NCBI GenBank assembly: GCA_964493765.1
Contig: CAZBPK010000164.1
Span: forward strand, 1 to 8,033
DNA length: 8,033 nucleotides
Source: CALLMJ01 sp964493765
GTDB lineage: Bacteria > Bacteroidota > Bacteroidia > J057 > CALLMJ01
Reading direction: 5' to 3'
The notes under the pieces are model-generated. The model made no database searches. It saw only the letters and a list, made by a program, of their open reading frames with translations, and was not told the origin of the DNA. This document shows, in pieces, positions 1 to 6,515 of this stretch. Each line of letters starts with the position of its first letter. Positions within the stretch are counted from its first letter, which is position 1. The position numbers and the translations under genes were made by a program.

Positions 1-13
1 TTTCTAATCTTTT

Positions 14-146
14 GGGCGGGCCCGTTCGCTGAGGCTCAGGGTCGGGCTTGCTTCGGGATTCGCTGCTCGCTTCGGCAATCCTTTTTCCACTTTTATCAAA
101 AGCGTTAAAAGGCAGTGCCACTTCGGGCCCTTCGCATCCCTCACGC
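14..146 (+). repeat. GC-rich intergenic repeat, copy A
   Basis: First of three related elements of about 135 bp, strikingly GC-rich against AT-rich surroundings. It shares exact blocks with copies B and C: GGGTCGGGCT, GGCAATCCTTTTTC, AAAAGGCAGTGC and GCATCCCTCACGC. Its centre (74-119) folds as nested arms: GGCA/TGCC, CCTTTT/AAAAGG, then CACTTTT/AAAAGCG around a 3-nt loop. One inner pair is A-C on this strand but becomes G-U if the other strand is RNA. The left end reads GCGGG, not the GCGTG of the other copies, so the complementary ends seen there are lost here. It lies about 70 nt upstream of the receptor promoter. Function is unknown; a dispersed REP/MITE-like element is inferred. No target-site duplication or transposase is visible. 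Confidence 0.85.
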
Positions 147-215
147 TTACAAAAAAATTCTTTTTCACAATTATGCACCTAAACCAATTCTTAAAAAACT
201 TTAAGTTGAAAAAAA

Positions 216-249
216 TTTGTAAACATTTACTAAAAAATACGTATATTTG
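216..249 (+). promoter_or_regulatory. Bacteroidota-type promoter of the TonB-dependent receptor gene
   Basis: TTTG at 216-219 and TATATTTG at 242-249, separated by 22 nt, match the Bacteroidota sigma factor consensus (-33 TTTG, -7 TAnnTTTG). Transcription would begin around 254-256, leaving a leader of only a few nucleotides before the ATG at 261. An alternative GTG start at 249 overlaps the last base of the -7 element and would not be transcribed, so this promoter decides the start. The 147-215 stretch between repeat A and this promoter is AT-rich and shows nothing else. Confidence 0.6.
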
Positions 250-260
250 TGAATATATTC

Positions 261-3110
261 ATGGTTTCACTTAAACTACACTTCTTAAACTGTATAACAT
301 TCGCTATTTTATTCTTACATTTTTTTGTTTCTTACGCTCAGCCTGATGTTCGTAAAAAAGGGTTTTACAACCCTGCAATCTCTGATGTTAGAGTTAATAC
401 GGAAGAAAAAAAAACTTTTATCAAAGGAAAAGTTTTGGATAGACTTAGTAACGAACCACTCATTGGTGCAACTGTTAAGTTAAATCCCAAAGGATTTATT
501 AGTTATACCGATCTAAACGGTTATTTTGAATTTCTCAATTTACCTCCAGATACTTTTGAAATTGAAGTTAACTACATTGGCTATAAAAAAACTAAATTCT
601 CTGAAATTTCAACTATTGAAAAACAATTGGTTCAATTGATTTTGCCTATTGAAATTCTAGTCAGTGAAATGGAAGGAGTAGTAATAGAATCAGAAATTCC
701 AAAATTATCAGAACTCTCTGCAATAATGTTACAAAAAAACTCCAATTTTATTGCTGATGCACAATCTGGAAATCAAATAGAAAAAGAAAATTTTGACTAC
801 TCCGTTTCTACAGGATTTCAAAGAATGAATGGAGCTTCTTTTGCTGGTAATCATTCATATATCAGAGGCTTACCCGAAAAATATAATGCTATTTTACTCA
901 ATAATGCCCCTTTTATTAGCTTAAACTCTCAAAAATATTTTTACAATTTACAAGAATTTCCTACGAGTGTAATTTCTAGTGTTTCCATTTTTAAATCTAC
1001 GACTTCAGAATATTATGCAAATTATGGTGGAGGTTTAGTTCTTTTAGAAACCGAACAAATGCCAGACGCTTCAAAATTTAAAATTCAATGGAATGGTTTT
1101 TATAACTCCAATACCACTTTTCAAAAATTACATTCATTACCCTTTAATAAAAGAATGTTATTAATTCCAGAAACCCAAAATATCAAAATTCATTTTAAGG
1201 AATTAAGAAATCCAAGTCCTATAAATATTCCTAATTATTATACAAATCGTAATTACACAGCTTTACCTAGTACACAATGGAGCGGTTATTTTTCTAATCG
1301 TTATAGTGTTTTAAATAACCGAGATTTAGGCTTTGTTGCAGCAGTCAATTTTTGGGACCATTACGAAAGAATGAATATCTCAGGTTCTAATTTACTCAAT
1401 CTTTCTAAAGACACTTTATACACTACAAACATTAACAATAGTTTTCAAGATAAACACCATCAAAATGTTACTGCTATTGCTAATGCTTCCTTAAAATGGA
1501 ACAACAAAAACTTTTTACACTCCAAAAATACATTGATATACAAAAATATAAACCAAGTATATTCACAATCCACCGATTCAAATGTATATCGTTCTCAAAG
1601 TTATGAAAGAAATTTTACATTTGCACAACAAAATTCAGGACAACATAGCTTAGTTGCTCGTAAAAATAGAAGTTTAAGAATGGAATGGCTCCAATTTTAT
1701 CATTATTACTATCAACAGAATCCAGCCATGATAAACTACAATTTTCAAAAACATTTATCGGGAGAAAGTTATTTAGCCTTGCCTAGCACTTCCACAATTT
1801 CCAATTCTAAATTATATCATAACAATACCATTTATGCAGAGAAACAACAAGTTCATCAAGTTGGAGGTGATGTATTTTTTGATATAATGGTTAAAGAAGA
1901 AGACAACAAAGTCAAAACAAGAATTGGAACTTTCTTAAATTTTACTCATTCCCAGTTTAATTCTCGTAATTTCCATTACAACCTGAATAATTCTTTTAAT
2001 GACTCTTCCTTAATTTCAATGAATCAAATCTTAAATCAAGGAATTGTAAATAATGGAAATGAAACTTTGTTTTCATTAAACGAACTTACAGATACTAGTA
2101 ACCTTTATCAAGCACAACATTTCAATATAGCTCCATATATCAATATTCAATACGAATTAACTGAAATTTTTCATTTCGTTGTGGGCTTTAGAGAGGATTT
2201 TTCCATTAGAAAATTATCCAACGTCAATAATTCCAACCTATTACAAAGAGCCTTTCAAAGTGATTTACCTTCCTTATCAATAATTTTTAGAACCCATGAA
2301 AAAAGCCAACTCCGTTTTAATTACATGATGTCAGTTTCTAGACCTACGGACAGAGATTTCATGGGAAGTAAGTTTTATCATCCACTAACACAAATTTTAC
2401 ATTTACCCAATCCTCAATTAATGCCTTCAACAATCAATCATTTAGATGCACGCTTTGAGGTTTTTCCAACCAATATAGATGCTTTTTCTATCAATTTATT
2501 TTTTAAACAAATTCACTTCCCCATAGAAAATCAATATAGTTTACCTAAAGATCCTCAAGAAGTTATAACTTCTAGAACTTCAAATTCTAATGCTGCAATG
2601 GTTGGTGGTTTAGAATGGGAATGGAAACAAAATTTAGGGAATATTTGGGATAGTTTTATTTTTGAAAAGTTTTATTTATACCTGAATGGTTATGCTTCTG
2701 TTTCCAATTCCAAACCTCAATCTCAAACCAAATTTTTCGCAAAAGATACACGACCATTACAAGGGCATTCTAATTATGGATTGAATTTGGGGTTCAATTG
2801 GGCTCATGAAGATTTAGGATTGAAAATTATGACCTTTGTGAACCATAAAGGAAAAAATATATTTTTAGCTCATAGCAACAATCCTCAATGGGATATTTGG
2901 GAACTTCAACGCACAGATTGGTCATTTCAAGTATCTAAATCTTTTCAATCCCATTGGGAATTTCGTTTAGCTCTATTTAATCTTTTAGATCAACCGATTC
3001 GCTGGGCTTATTTAAACCAAAATCATTATTTCAAAAACGATATTAAACAAACGTTTAGGGAACAAAAGTTAGGACGTCAATTTTTGGTTTCTGTTAATTA
3101 TAGGTTGTAA
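261..3110 (+). CDS. TonB-dependent outer-membrane receptor with carboxypeptidase-D-like regulatory domain
   Basis: A 949-residue outer-membrane beta-barrel transporter, expected to import a bulky ligand using TonB/ExbBD energy. Residues 1-27 form a signal peptide ending SYAQ. Residues about 53-118 form a carboxypeptidase-D-like beta-sandwich (GKVLD, PLIGATVKL, TDLNGYFEF, YIGYKK), a fold that precedes many Bacteroidota receptors. A TonB-box-like segment MEGVVIES follows at about 137-144. The plug is at about 150-265, with IRGLPEKYNAILLNNAP and then VSIFKS and YGGGLVLLET. The rest is barrel, with a late NPQLMPSTINHLDARFEVFP segment (split here as NPQLMPS and DARFEVFP) typical of these receptors, ending VSVNYRL. 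The plug resembles the 'RGL.(D/E)RYN..LLNG.P' class rather than classical SusC, and no SusD follows. The substrate cannot be named. ATG 261 is preferred over GTG 249 because of the promoter. The gene appears monocistronic, with repeat B starting 16 nt after the stop. Confidence 0.9.
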   Translation: MVSLKLHFLNCITFAILFLHFFVSYAQPDVRKKGFYNPAISDVRVNTEEKKTFIKGKVLDRLSNEPLIGATVKLNPKGFISYTDLNGYFEFLNLPPDTFEIEVNYIGYKKTKFSEISTIEKQLVQLILPIEILVSEMEGVVIESEIPKLSELSAIMLQKNSNFIADAQSGNQIEKENFDYSVSTGFQRMNGASFAGNHSYIRGLPEKYNAILLNNAPFISLNSQKYFYNLQEFPTSVISSVSIFKSTTSEYYANYGGGLVLLETEQMPDASKFKIQWNGFYNSNTTFQKLHSLPFNKRMLLIPETQNIKIHFKELRNPSPINIPNYYTNRNYTALPSTQWSGYFSNRYSVLNNRDLGFVAAVNFWDHYERMNISGSNLLNLSKDTLYTTNINNSFQDKHHQNVTAIANASLKWNNKNFLHSKNTLIYKNINQVYSQSTDSNVYRSQSYERNFTFAQQNSGQHSLVARKNRSLRMEWLQFYHYYYQQNPAMINYNFQKHLSGESYLALPSTSTISNSKLYHNNTIYAEKQQVHQVGGDVFFDIMVKEEDNKVKTRIGTFLNFTHSQFNSRNFHYNLNNSFNDSSLISMNQILNQGIVNNGNETLFSLNELTDTSNLYQAQHFNIAPYINIQYELTEIFHFVVGFREDFSIRKLSNVNNSNLLQRAFQSDLPSLSIIFRTHEKSQLRFNYMMSVSRPTDRDFMGSKFYHPLTQILHLPNPQLMPSTINHLDARFEVFPTNIDAFSINLFFKQIHFPIENQYSLPKDPQEVITSRTSNSNAAMVGGLEWEWKQNLGNIWDSFIFEKFYLYLNGYASVSNSKPQSQTKFFAKDTRPLQGHSNYGLNLGFNWAHEDLGLKIMTFVNHKGKNIFLAHSNNPQWDIWELQRTDWSFQVSKSFQSHWEFRLALFNLLDQPIRWAYLNQNHYFKNDIKQTFREQKLGRQFLVSVNYRL

Positions 3111-3126
3111 TTTCAATAGTTTTTTA

Positions 3127-3260
3127 GGGCGTGTCCCCTTTGCTAACGCTTCGGGGTCGGGCTTGCTACGGGCTCCGCTATCGCTACGGCAATCCTTTTT
3201 CCACTTTTTCCAAAAGTGTCAAAAGGCAGTGCCACTTTGTGCCCTTCGCATCCCTCACGC
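3127..3260 (+). repeat. GC-rich intergenic repeat, copy B
   Basis: Second copy of the family, lying between the convergent stops of the receptor gene and rpe. It is the best-folded copy. GGCA at 3188-3191 pairs with TGCC at 3230-3233, CCTTTT (3194-3199) with AAAAGG (3221-3226), and CACTTTT (3202-3208) with AAAAGTG (3212-3218) around a 3-nt loop. The outer ends GCGTG and CACGC are also complementary. No other convincing terminator hairpin is visible between 3111 and 3304, so this fold may end transcription from both sides; that is inference, since no uninterrupted T-run follows the stem. A GTG-initiated reading frame of 62 codons crosses the element but is not a gene, because frame is not kept between copies. 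Confidence 0.87.
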
Positions 3261-3304
3261 AATTATGCTACGCATCAATTTCTTATACTAATTTTATGAT
3301 GAAA

Positions 3305-3958
3305 TTAAACACTTTTTAAATCTTCAATTACCTTTTTAGGATTTTGAGAATTAAAAACAAAGTTTCCTGCTACTAAAACATCAGCTCCGCAATCCAATAA
3401 TCTTTTTGCATTATTTCCATTCACTCCGCCATCTATCTCAATCATGGTTTGGAGTTGGTTATCTAAAATAAATTTTTTTAAGGTTTCTACTTTTTTGTAA
3501 GTATTTTCAATAAAACTTTGACCACCAAAACCCGGATTTACACTCATCATACAAACCAAATCCGTGTTCTCTAATACATCATACAATAAGTGAATAGAAG
3601 TATGAGGGTTTATCGCGATTCCTGTTTTCATACCCAATTGTTTGATGTTCTGCAATGTACGATGTAGATGGGTAGATGCTTCATAATGAACGGATAAAAT
3701 ATCTGCTCCTGCTTTATGAAAATCCTCTAAATACCTTTCAGGCTGAACAATCATCAAATGAACATCTAAGGGTTTTTCACTGATTTTCTTGATTGCTTGT
3801 AGTATAGGCATGCCAAAAGTTATGTTGGGAACAAATACACCGTCCATAACATCACAATGAACCCAATCCGCTTGGCTTTCATTTAGCATTTTGATGGCAT
3901 TTCCAATTTCTAAAAAATTACAAGATAAAATTGAGGGTGCTATAATCGGTTTTTTCAT
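3305..3958 (-). CDS. rpe: ribulose-phosphate 3-epimerase
   Basis: A 217-residue cytoplasmic TIM-barrel enzyme (EC 5.1.3.1) that interconverts D-ribulose 5-phosphate and D-xylulose 5-phosphate in the pentose phosphate pathway. All family signatures are present: APSILSCNF at 7-15, HCDVMDGVFVPN at 34-45, DVHLM at 65-69, SVNPGFGGQ at 139-147 (the phosphate-gripping loop) and EIDGGV at 174-179. The expected metal and catalytic residues are H34, D36, H67 and D176; D36 and D176 are the acid-base pair in characterised homologues. Length is normal. The ATG is 3 nt after the stop of the MazG-like gene, so the two are almost surely cotranscribed from a promoter near 4320. It ends 44 nt from repeat B, converging on the receptor gene. 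Identification is firm. Confidence 0.97.
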   Translation of the reverse strand: MKKPIIAPSILSCNFLEIGNAIKMLNESQADWVHCDVMDGVFVPNITFGMPILQAIKKISEKPLDVHLMIVQPERYLEDFHKAGADILSVHYEASTHLHRTLQNIKQLGMKTGIAINPHTSIHLLYDVLENTDLVCMMSVNPGFGGQSFIENTYKKVETLKKFILDNQLQTMIEIDGGVNGNNAKRLLDCGADVLVAGNFVFNSQNPKKVIEDLKSV

Positions 3959-3961
3959 TTT

Positions 3962-4300
3962 TTATTTTAATTTGGGATTATTAATATGTCGTTCTTTATC
4001 ACGTTGAGTTTTTTTGTTTAAATTTTTTTCTAATGCTGCTTGCAAATCTATATTCATTTGATTGGATAAACAAATTAATACGAATAAAATATCAGCCATT
4101 TCATCAGCTATTTCCTCATGAATATTTTGGGGTTCATGACCTGGCTTAAAAGATTGTTCACCAAAATGACGTGCAAATAATCTAGCAAGCTCCCCAACTT
4201 CTTCTGTTAAAATTGCAAAATTGGTCATTTCATTATAATATTTGACACCATAGGTTTTAATCCATTCATCAACAGTTTTTTGGGCTTCTTGAATTGACAT
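3962..4300 (-). CDS. MazG-like nucleotide pyrophosphohydrolase
   Basis: A 112-residue single-domain all-alpha NTP pyrophosphohydrolase of the MazG superfamily. It is expected to hydrolyse a nucleoside triphosphate, possibly a noncanonical or damaged one, to the monophosphate and pyrophosphate. The metal-binding signature is visible as EEVGE at 33-37 (EExxE) and E67-x-x-D70 in ADEMADILF on the next helix, with a basic C-terminal tail (KKTQRDKER). It is about half the size of two-domain E. coli MazG and is best called MazG-like; the exact substrate is unknown. It is the first gene of a two-gene unit with rpe, 3 nt apart. No Shine-Dalgarno sequence is seen before the ATG at 4300. The pairing with rpe does not suggest a shared pathway beyond nucleotide and pentose housekeeping. 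Confidence 0.9.
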   Translation of the reverse strand: MSIQEAQKTVDEWIKTYGVKYYNEMTNFAILTEEVGELARLFARHFGEQSFKPGHEPQNIHEEIADEMADILFVLICLSNQMNIDLQAALEKNLNKKTQRDKERHINNPKLK

Positions 4301-4319
4301 TTTACATTGAATTTGGCTT

Positions 4320-4327
4320 CAAAAGTA
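4320..4327 (-). promoter_or_regulatory. candidate -7 element for the MazG-like gene and rpe
   Basis: Read on the minus strand this is TACTTTTG, an exact TAnnTTTG match 19 nt before the ATG, which would give a leader of roughly a dozen nucleotides. The nearest TTTG upstream (complement of 4343-4346) is only 15 nt away, shorter than the usual spacing, so the -33 part is doubtful. In AT-rich DNA such an 8-mer also occurs by chance. Confidence 0.4.
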
Positions 4328-4436
4328 AAAAATTTTGAGCTTCAAAGTAAGTTTGTTGGAAATTATTAGTGAAGAATATTCAGAAATAACCCGATTGGAA
4401 AATGTCCATCAAAACAGAAGGAGTAACTTGAAGGAA

Positions 4437-4571
4437 GCGTGAGGGATGCATAGGGAGCGTAGCTGCACTGCCTTTTAATGCTGAGTTTGAGCGAAGCAGA
4501 AAAAGGATTGCCGAAGCGAGCAGCGAAGCCCGAAGCAGCCCGACCCTGAGCATAAGCGAAGGGACACGCCC
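4437..4571 (-). repeat. GC-rich intergenic repeat, copy C (inverted)
   Basis: Third copy, in opposite orientation to A and B, placed between the divergent promoters of the MazG-like gene and ndk. All conserved blocks are present and the ends GCGTG/CACGC are complementary. In the centre the CCTTTT/AAAAGG arm (4471-4476 with 4501-4506) is unchanged. The inner arm has changed sequence to TGCT/AGCA (4479-4482 with 4495-4498) and still pairs, with a larger 12-nt loop. One outer GGCA/TGCC pair is lost. An open minus-strand frame crossing the element (4366-4623) is rejected as a gene. The rest of 4328-4610 is AT-rich with nothing further recognisable. Confidence 0.87.
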
Positions 4572-4610
4572 TAATTATAAATAAAAAATTTTCTTTACGT
4601 TCATAATTAA

Positions 4611-4641
4611 TTGTAATTTCCAAAAACTTAGTTTAATTTTG
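4611..4641 (+). promoter_or_regulatory. Bacteroidota-type promoter of ndk
   Basis: TTG at 4611-4613 and TAATTTTG at 4634-4641, 20 nt apart, match both parts of the Bacteroidota consensus. Transcription would begin near 4647, about ten nucleotides before the ATG at 4657, leaving a short A-rich leader without a Shine-Dalgarno sequence. Repeat C ends 39 nt upstream of the -33 element. Confidence 0.62.
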
Positions 4642-4656
4642 CGGAAATATTAAAAA

Positions 4657-5076
4657 ATGGCAGGTAACAGAACATTAACCATTATCAAACCCGATGCAGT
4701 TGCTAATGGTCATACAGGTAAAATTATTAACCAAATTATTGAAGCAGGTTATAAAATTATTGCTATGAAGCAAATCCATCTTTCTGAAAAAGAAGCTGGT
4801 GCTTTCTATGAAGTGCATAAAGAAAGACCTTTCTACAAAGACTTAGTATCTTTTATGGTGAGTGGTCCTTGTGTACCAATGATTTTAGAAAAAGAAAATG
4901 CGGTTGAAGATTTTCGTAAATTAATTGGTGCAACTGACCCTAAAAAAGCTGAACCCGGAACTATCAGAAATTTATATGCTAAATCTATTGATGCAAATGC
5001 TATTCATGGTTCTGATTCTGATGAAAATGCTCAAATAGAATCTAACTTTTTCTTTTCTCGTTTAGAAAGAGTTTAA
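4657..5076 (+). CDS. ndk: nucleoside diphosphate kinase
   Basis: A 139-residue cytoplasmic enzyme (EC 2.7.4.6) that moves the gamma-phosphate from ATP to other NDPs through a phosphohistidine, balancing NTP and dNTP pools. The active-site signature NAIHGSDS lies at 114-121 with the phosphorylated histidine at H117. The expected nucleotide-binding residues K11, Y51, R87, T93, R104 and N114 are all present, at positions one less than in human NDPK-A. Length is typical for bacteria, and the early TLTIIKPDAV block confirms the ATG start. It has its own upstream promoter and is followed by a strong intrinsic terminator, so it looks like a single-gene transcript. Identification is firm. Confidence 0.98.
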   Translation: MAGNRTLTIIKPDAVANGHTGKIINQIIEAGYKIIAMKQIHLSEKEAGAFYEVHKERPFYKDLVSFMVSGPCVPMILEKENAVEDFRKLIGATDPKKAEPGTIRNLYAKSIDANAIHGSDSDENAQIESNFFFSRLERV

Positions 5077-5101
5077 AAAAATTTTGTATTATCGTATATC
5101 A

Positions 5102-5109
5102 TAATTTTG
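5102..5109 (+). promoter_or_regulatory. candidate -7 element for rsmF, abutting the ndk terminator
   Basis: TAATTTTG is an exact TAnnTTTG match. A TTTG at 5083-5086 lies 15 nt upstream, shorter than the usual spacing. Transcription would begin near 5115, inside the left arm of the ndk terminator hairpin, so the full hairpin would form only in ndk transcripts. It is the only good -7 match between ndk and rsmF, but chance occurrence is possible. Confidence 0.35.
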
Positions 5110-5110
5110 T

Positions 5111-5142
5111 TCCTCTGGTATTTTCATCAGAGGATTTTTTTT
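5111..5142 (+). terminator. intrinsic terminator of ndk
   Basis: TCCTCTG (5111-5117) pairs with CAGAGGA (5128-5134). The stem extends by a G-T and a T-A pair to leave a 6-nt loop, and eight T residues follow (5135-5142). It begins 34 nt after the ndk stop and ends 5 nt before the rsmF ATG. Confidence 0.85.
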
Positions 5143-5147
5143 AAATC

Positions 5148-6509
5148 ATGTTGGAATATTTATCAAAAACATTAAATCATCAATTTCCATCTATTGCTCA
5201 CCAAGTTTTAAAAAGTTTGGAAGAGGAAGCTCCTATATCAATTAAGCTAAACCCTTATAAAAATCCTCAAAATTGGAATTTTGATTTTTATGAAAAAATT
5301 CCATGGACAAAAACAGGGTATTATCTTAAAAATAGACCTTCCTTTATTGAAGATCCTTTATGGAATGCAGGGGCTTATTATGTGCAAGAAGCTTCTTCTA
5401 TGTTTTTGGATTTTATTGTTCAAAAAATTTATGAAAATCATTCAGAAATTTCATGGAAGATATTAGATTTATGTGCTGCTCCTGGAGGTAAAACTTTATC
5501 CTTAGCGGCTAATTTTCCATTAGATTCTTTTATTTTAGCAAATGAAATTGATTATCAACGTTTAAATGCTTTGATTCATAATATTACACTTTCTGGATAC
5601 CCCAATATTTATGTTTCTCATAATAAACCCGAAGAATTTCAGTTAGAACCTTTTTTTCATTTGGTTATGGTAGATGCTCCTTGTTCTGGTGAGGGTATGT
5701 TTAGAAAACATGCTAATCAATTACAAAATAATTTCAATGAAGAATATGTAAAAATTTGTGCTATCCGACAAAAAGGGATTTTAGACCATGCGAAGAAAAT
5801 TTTGTTGCCCGGTGGTTATCTTATTTACAGTACCTGCACTTTTAATTTGGAAGAAAATGAAAAAATAGTTCATCAATTTTTATCTAACAACTCTGATTTT
5901 GAGTGTATTTTCTATGAAGTTCCTAAAGATTGGAATATATTTATTCAAGAATATGAGAAAGTAAAATTTTATAGATTTTTTCCTGGTTTGGTGAAAGGTG
6001 AAGGTTTTTCTCTAACGGTTTTGCGTAAAAAAGGTGAACTTTTTAATGCTTCATTTCCAATTCCCTTAAAAAAAGATAAACATAAGACCGATACTTTTAT
6101 CGAAAAACATATAAAAAATTCACATGAATTTTCATTTTTTTCAAAAAATCAAAATTATTTTGCAGTTTTGAAAAAGCATTTTTTAGATTGGGAATATTTA
6201 CAATCGGAATTAAAATTAATTAAGAACGGAATTTTCATTGGTACTCAAAAAGGTAAAGATTTTATTCCTGAACATGAATGGGCTTTAAACTTATTTGCTG
6301 AAACATCAATCTATCCAGAAGTTTCATTGGATTTAAAATCATCAATAGCCTATCTTCAAAAACAAACTTTTGATTTAAATTTTACGAAACTTGGGTTTCA
6401 TATATTCAAACATCATGGAATACCTATAGGTCTTGGAAAAAATATAGGGAATCGTTGGAACAACTTATTGCCTAATTCGAATAAAATCAGGAAATCTATT
6501 GATACATAA
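5148..6509 (+). CDS. rsmF: 16S rRNA (cytosine-C5)-methyltransferase, RsmF/NOL1-NOP2-Sun family
   Basis: A 453-residue SAM-dependent m5C methyltransferase; E. coli RsmF modifies C1407 of 16S rRNA. Residues 1-70 are the N-terminal RNA-binding part, with PISIKLNP at 29-36. The family block GAYYVQEASSM is at 75-85. The Rossmann core has motif I DLCAAPGGKT at 107-116, motif IV DAPCSGEGMFRK at 176-187 and motif VI STCTFNLEENE at 228-238. C230 is the expected nucleophile and C179 the product-release cysteine. The C-terminal third matches the PUA-like RsmF domain, with GIFIGTQKGKDFIPEHEWAL at 361-380 and HGIPIGLGKNIGNRWNNLLP at 423-442. Length is close to the E. coli enzyme. It follows the ndk terminator closely and converges on the DHHW gene with 6 nt between stops. 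The exact target base is inferred from homology. Confidence 0.92.
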   Translation: MLEYLSKTLNHQFPSIAHQVLKSLEEEAPISIKLNPYKNPQNWNFDFYEKIPWTKTGYYLKNRPSFIEDPLWNAGAYYVQEASSMFLDFIVQKIYENHSEISWKILDLCAAPGGKTLSLAANFPLDSFILANEIDYQRLNALIHNITLSGYPNIYVSHNKPEEFQLEPFFHLVMVDAPCSGEGMFRKHANQLQNNFNEEYVKICAIRQKGILDHAKKILLPGGYLIYSTCTFNLEENEKIVHQFLSNNSDFECIFYEVPKDWNIFIQEYEKVKFYRFFPGLVKGEGFSLTVLRKKGELFNASFPIPLKKDKHKTDTFIEKHIKNSHEFSFFSKNQNYFAVLKKHFLDWEYLQSELKLIKNGIFIGTQKGKDFIPEHEWALNLFAETSIYPEVSLDLKSSIAYLQKQTFDLNFTKLGFHIFKHHGIPIGLGKNIGNRWNNLLPNSNKIRKSIDT

Positions 6510-6515
6510 AGAGAG

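Noticed and set aside
3264..3278. Small ATGC/GCAT hairpin between repeat B and rpe
   Set aside because: 4-bp stem with a 3-nt loop and no T-run on either side; expected by chance.
3131..3319. 62-codon GTG-initiated plus-strand frame downstream of the receptor gene
   Set aside because: It lies almost entirely on repeat B. Copy B carries a 1-nt indel relative to copies A and C that breaks the frame, and no promoter or recognised domain is seen.
14..4571. Reading the three repeats as a CRISPR array
   Set aside because: Copies are about 135 bp, kilobases apart, in mixed orientation and separated by genes. There are no regular spacers or cas genes.
4366..4623. 85-codon minus-strand frame across repeat C
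   Set aside because: It is the repeat read in one frame. It overlaps the ndk -33 region, and the peptide is similar only to the other repeat-derived frames.
5281..5466. 61-codon plus-strand frame
   Set aside because: Shadow of rsmF in another frame. The rsmF frame has full family motifs across this region.
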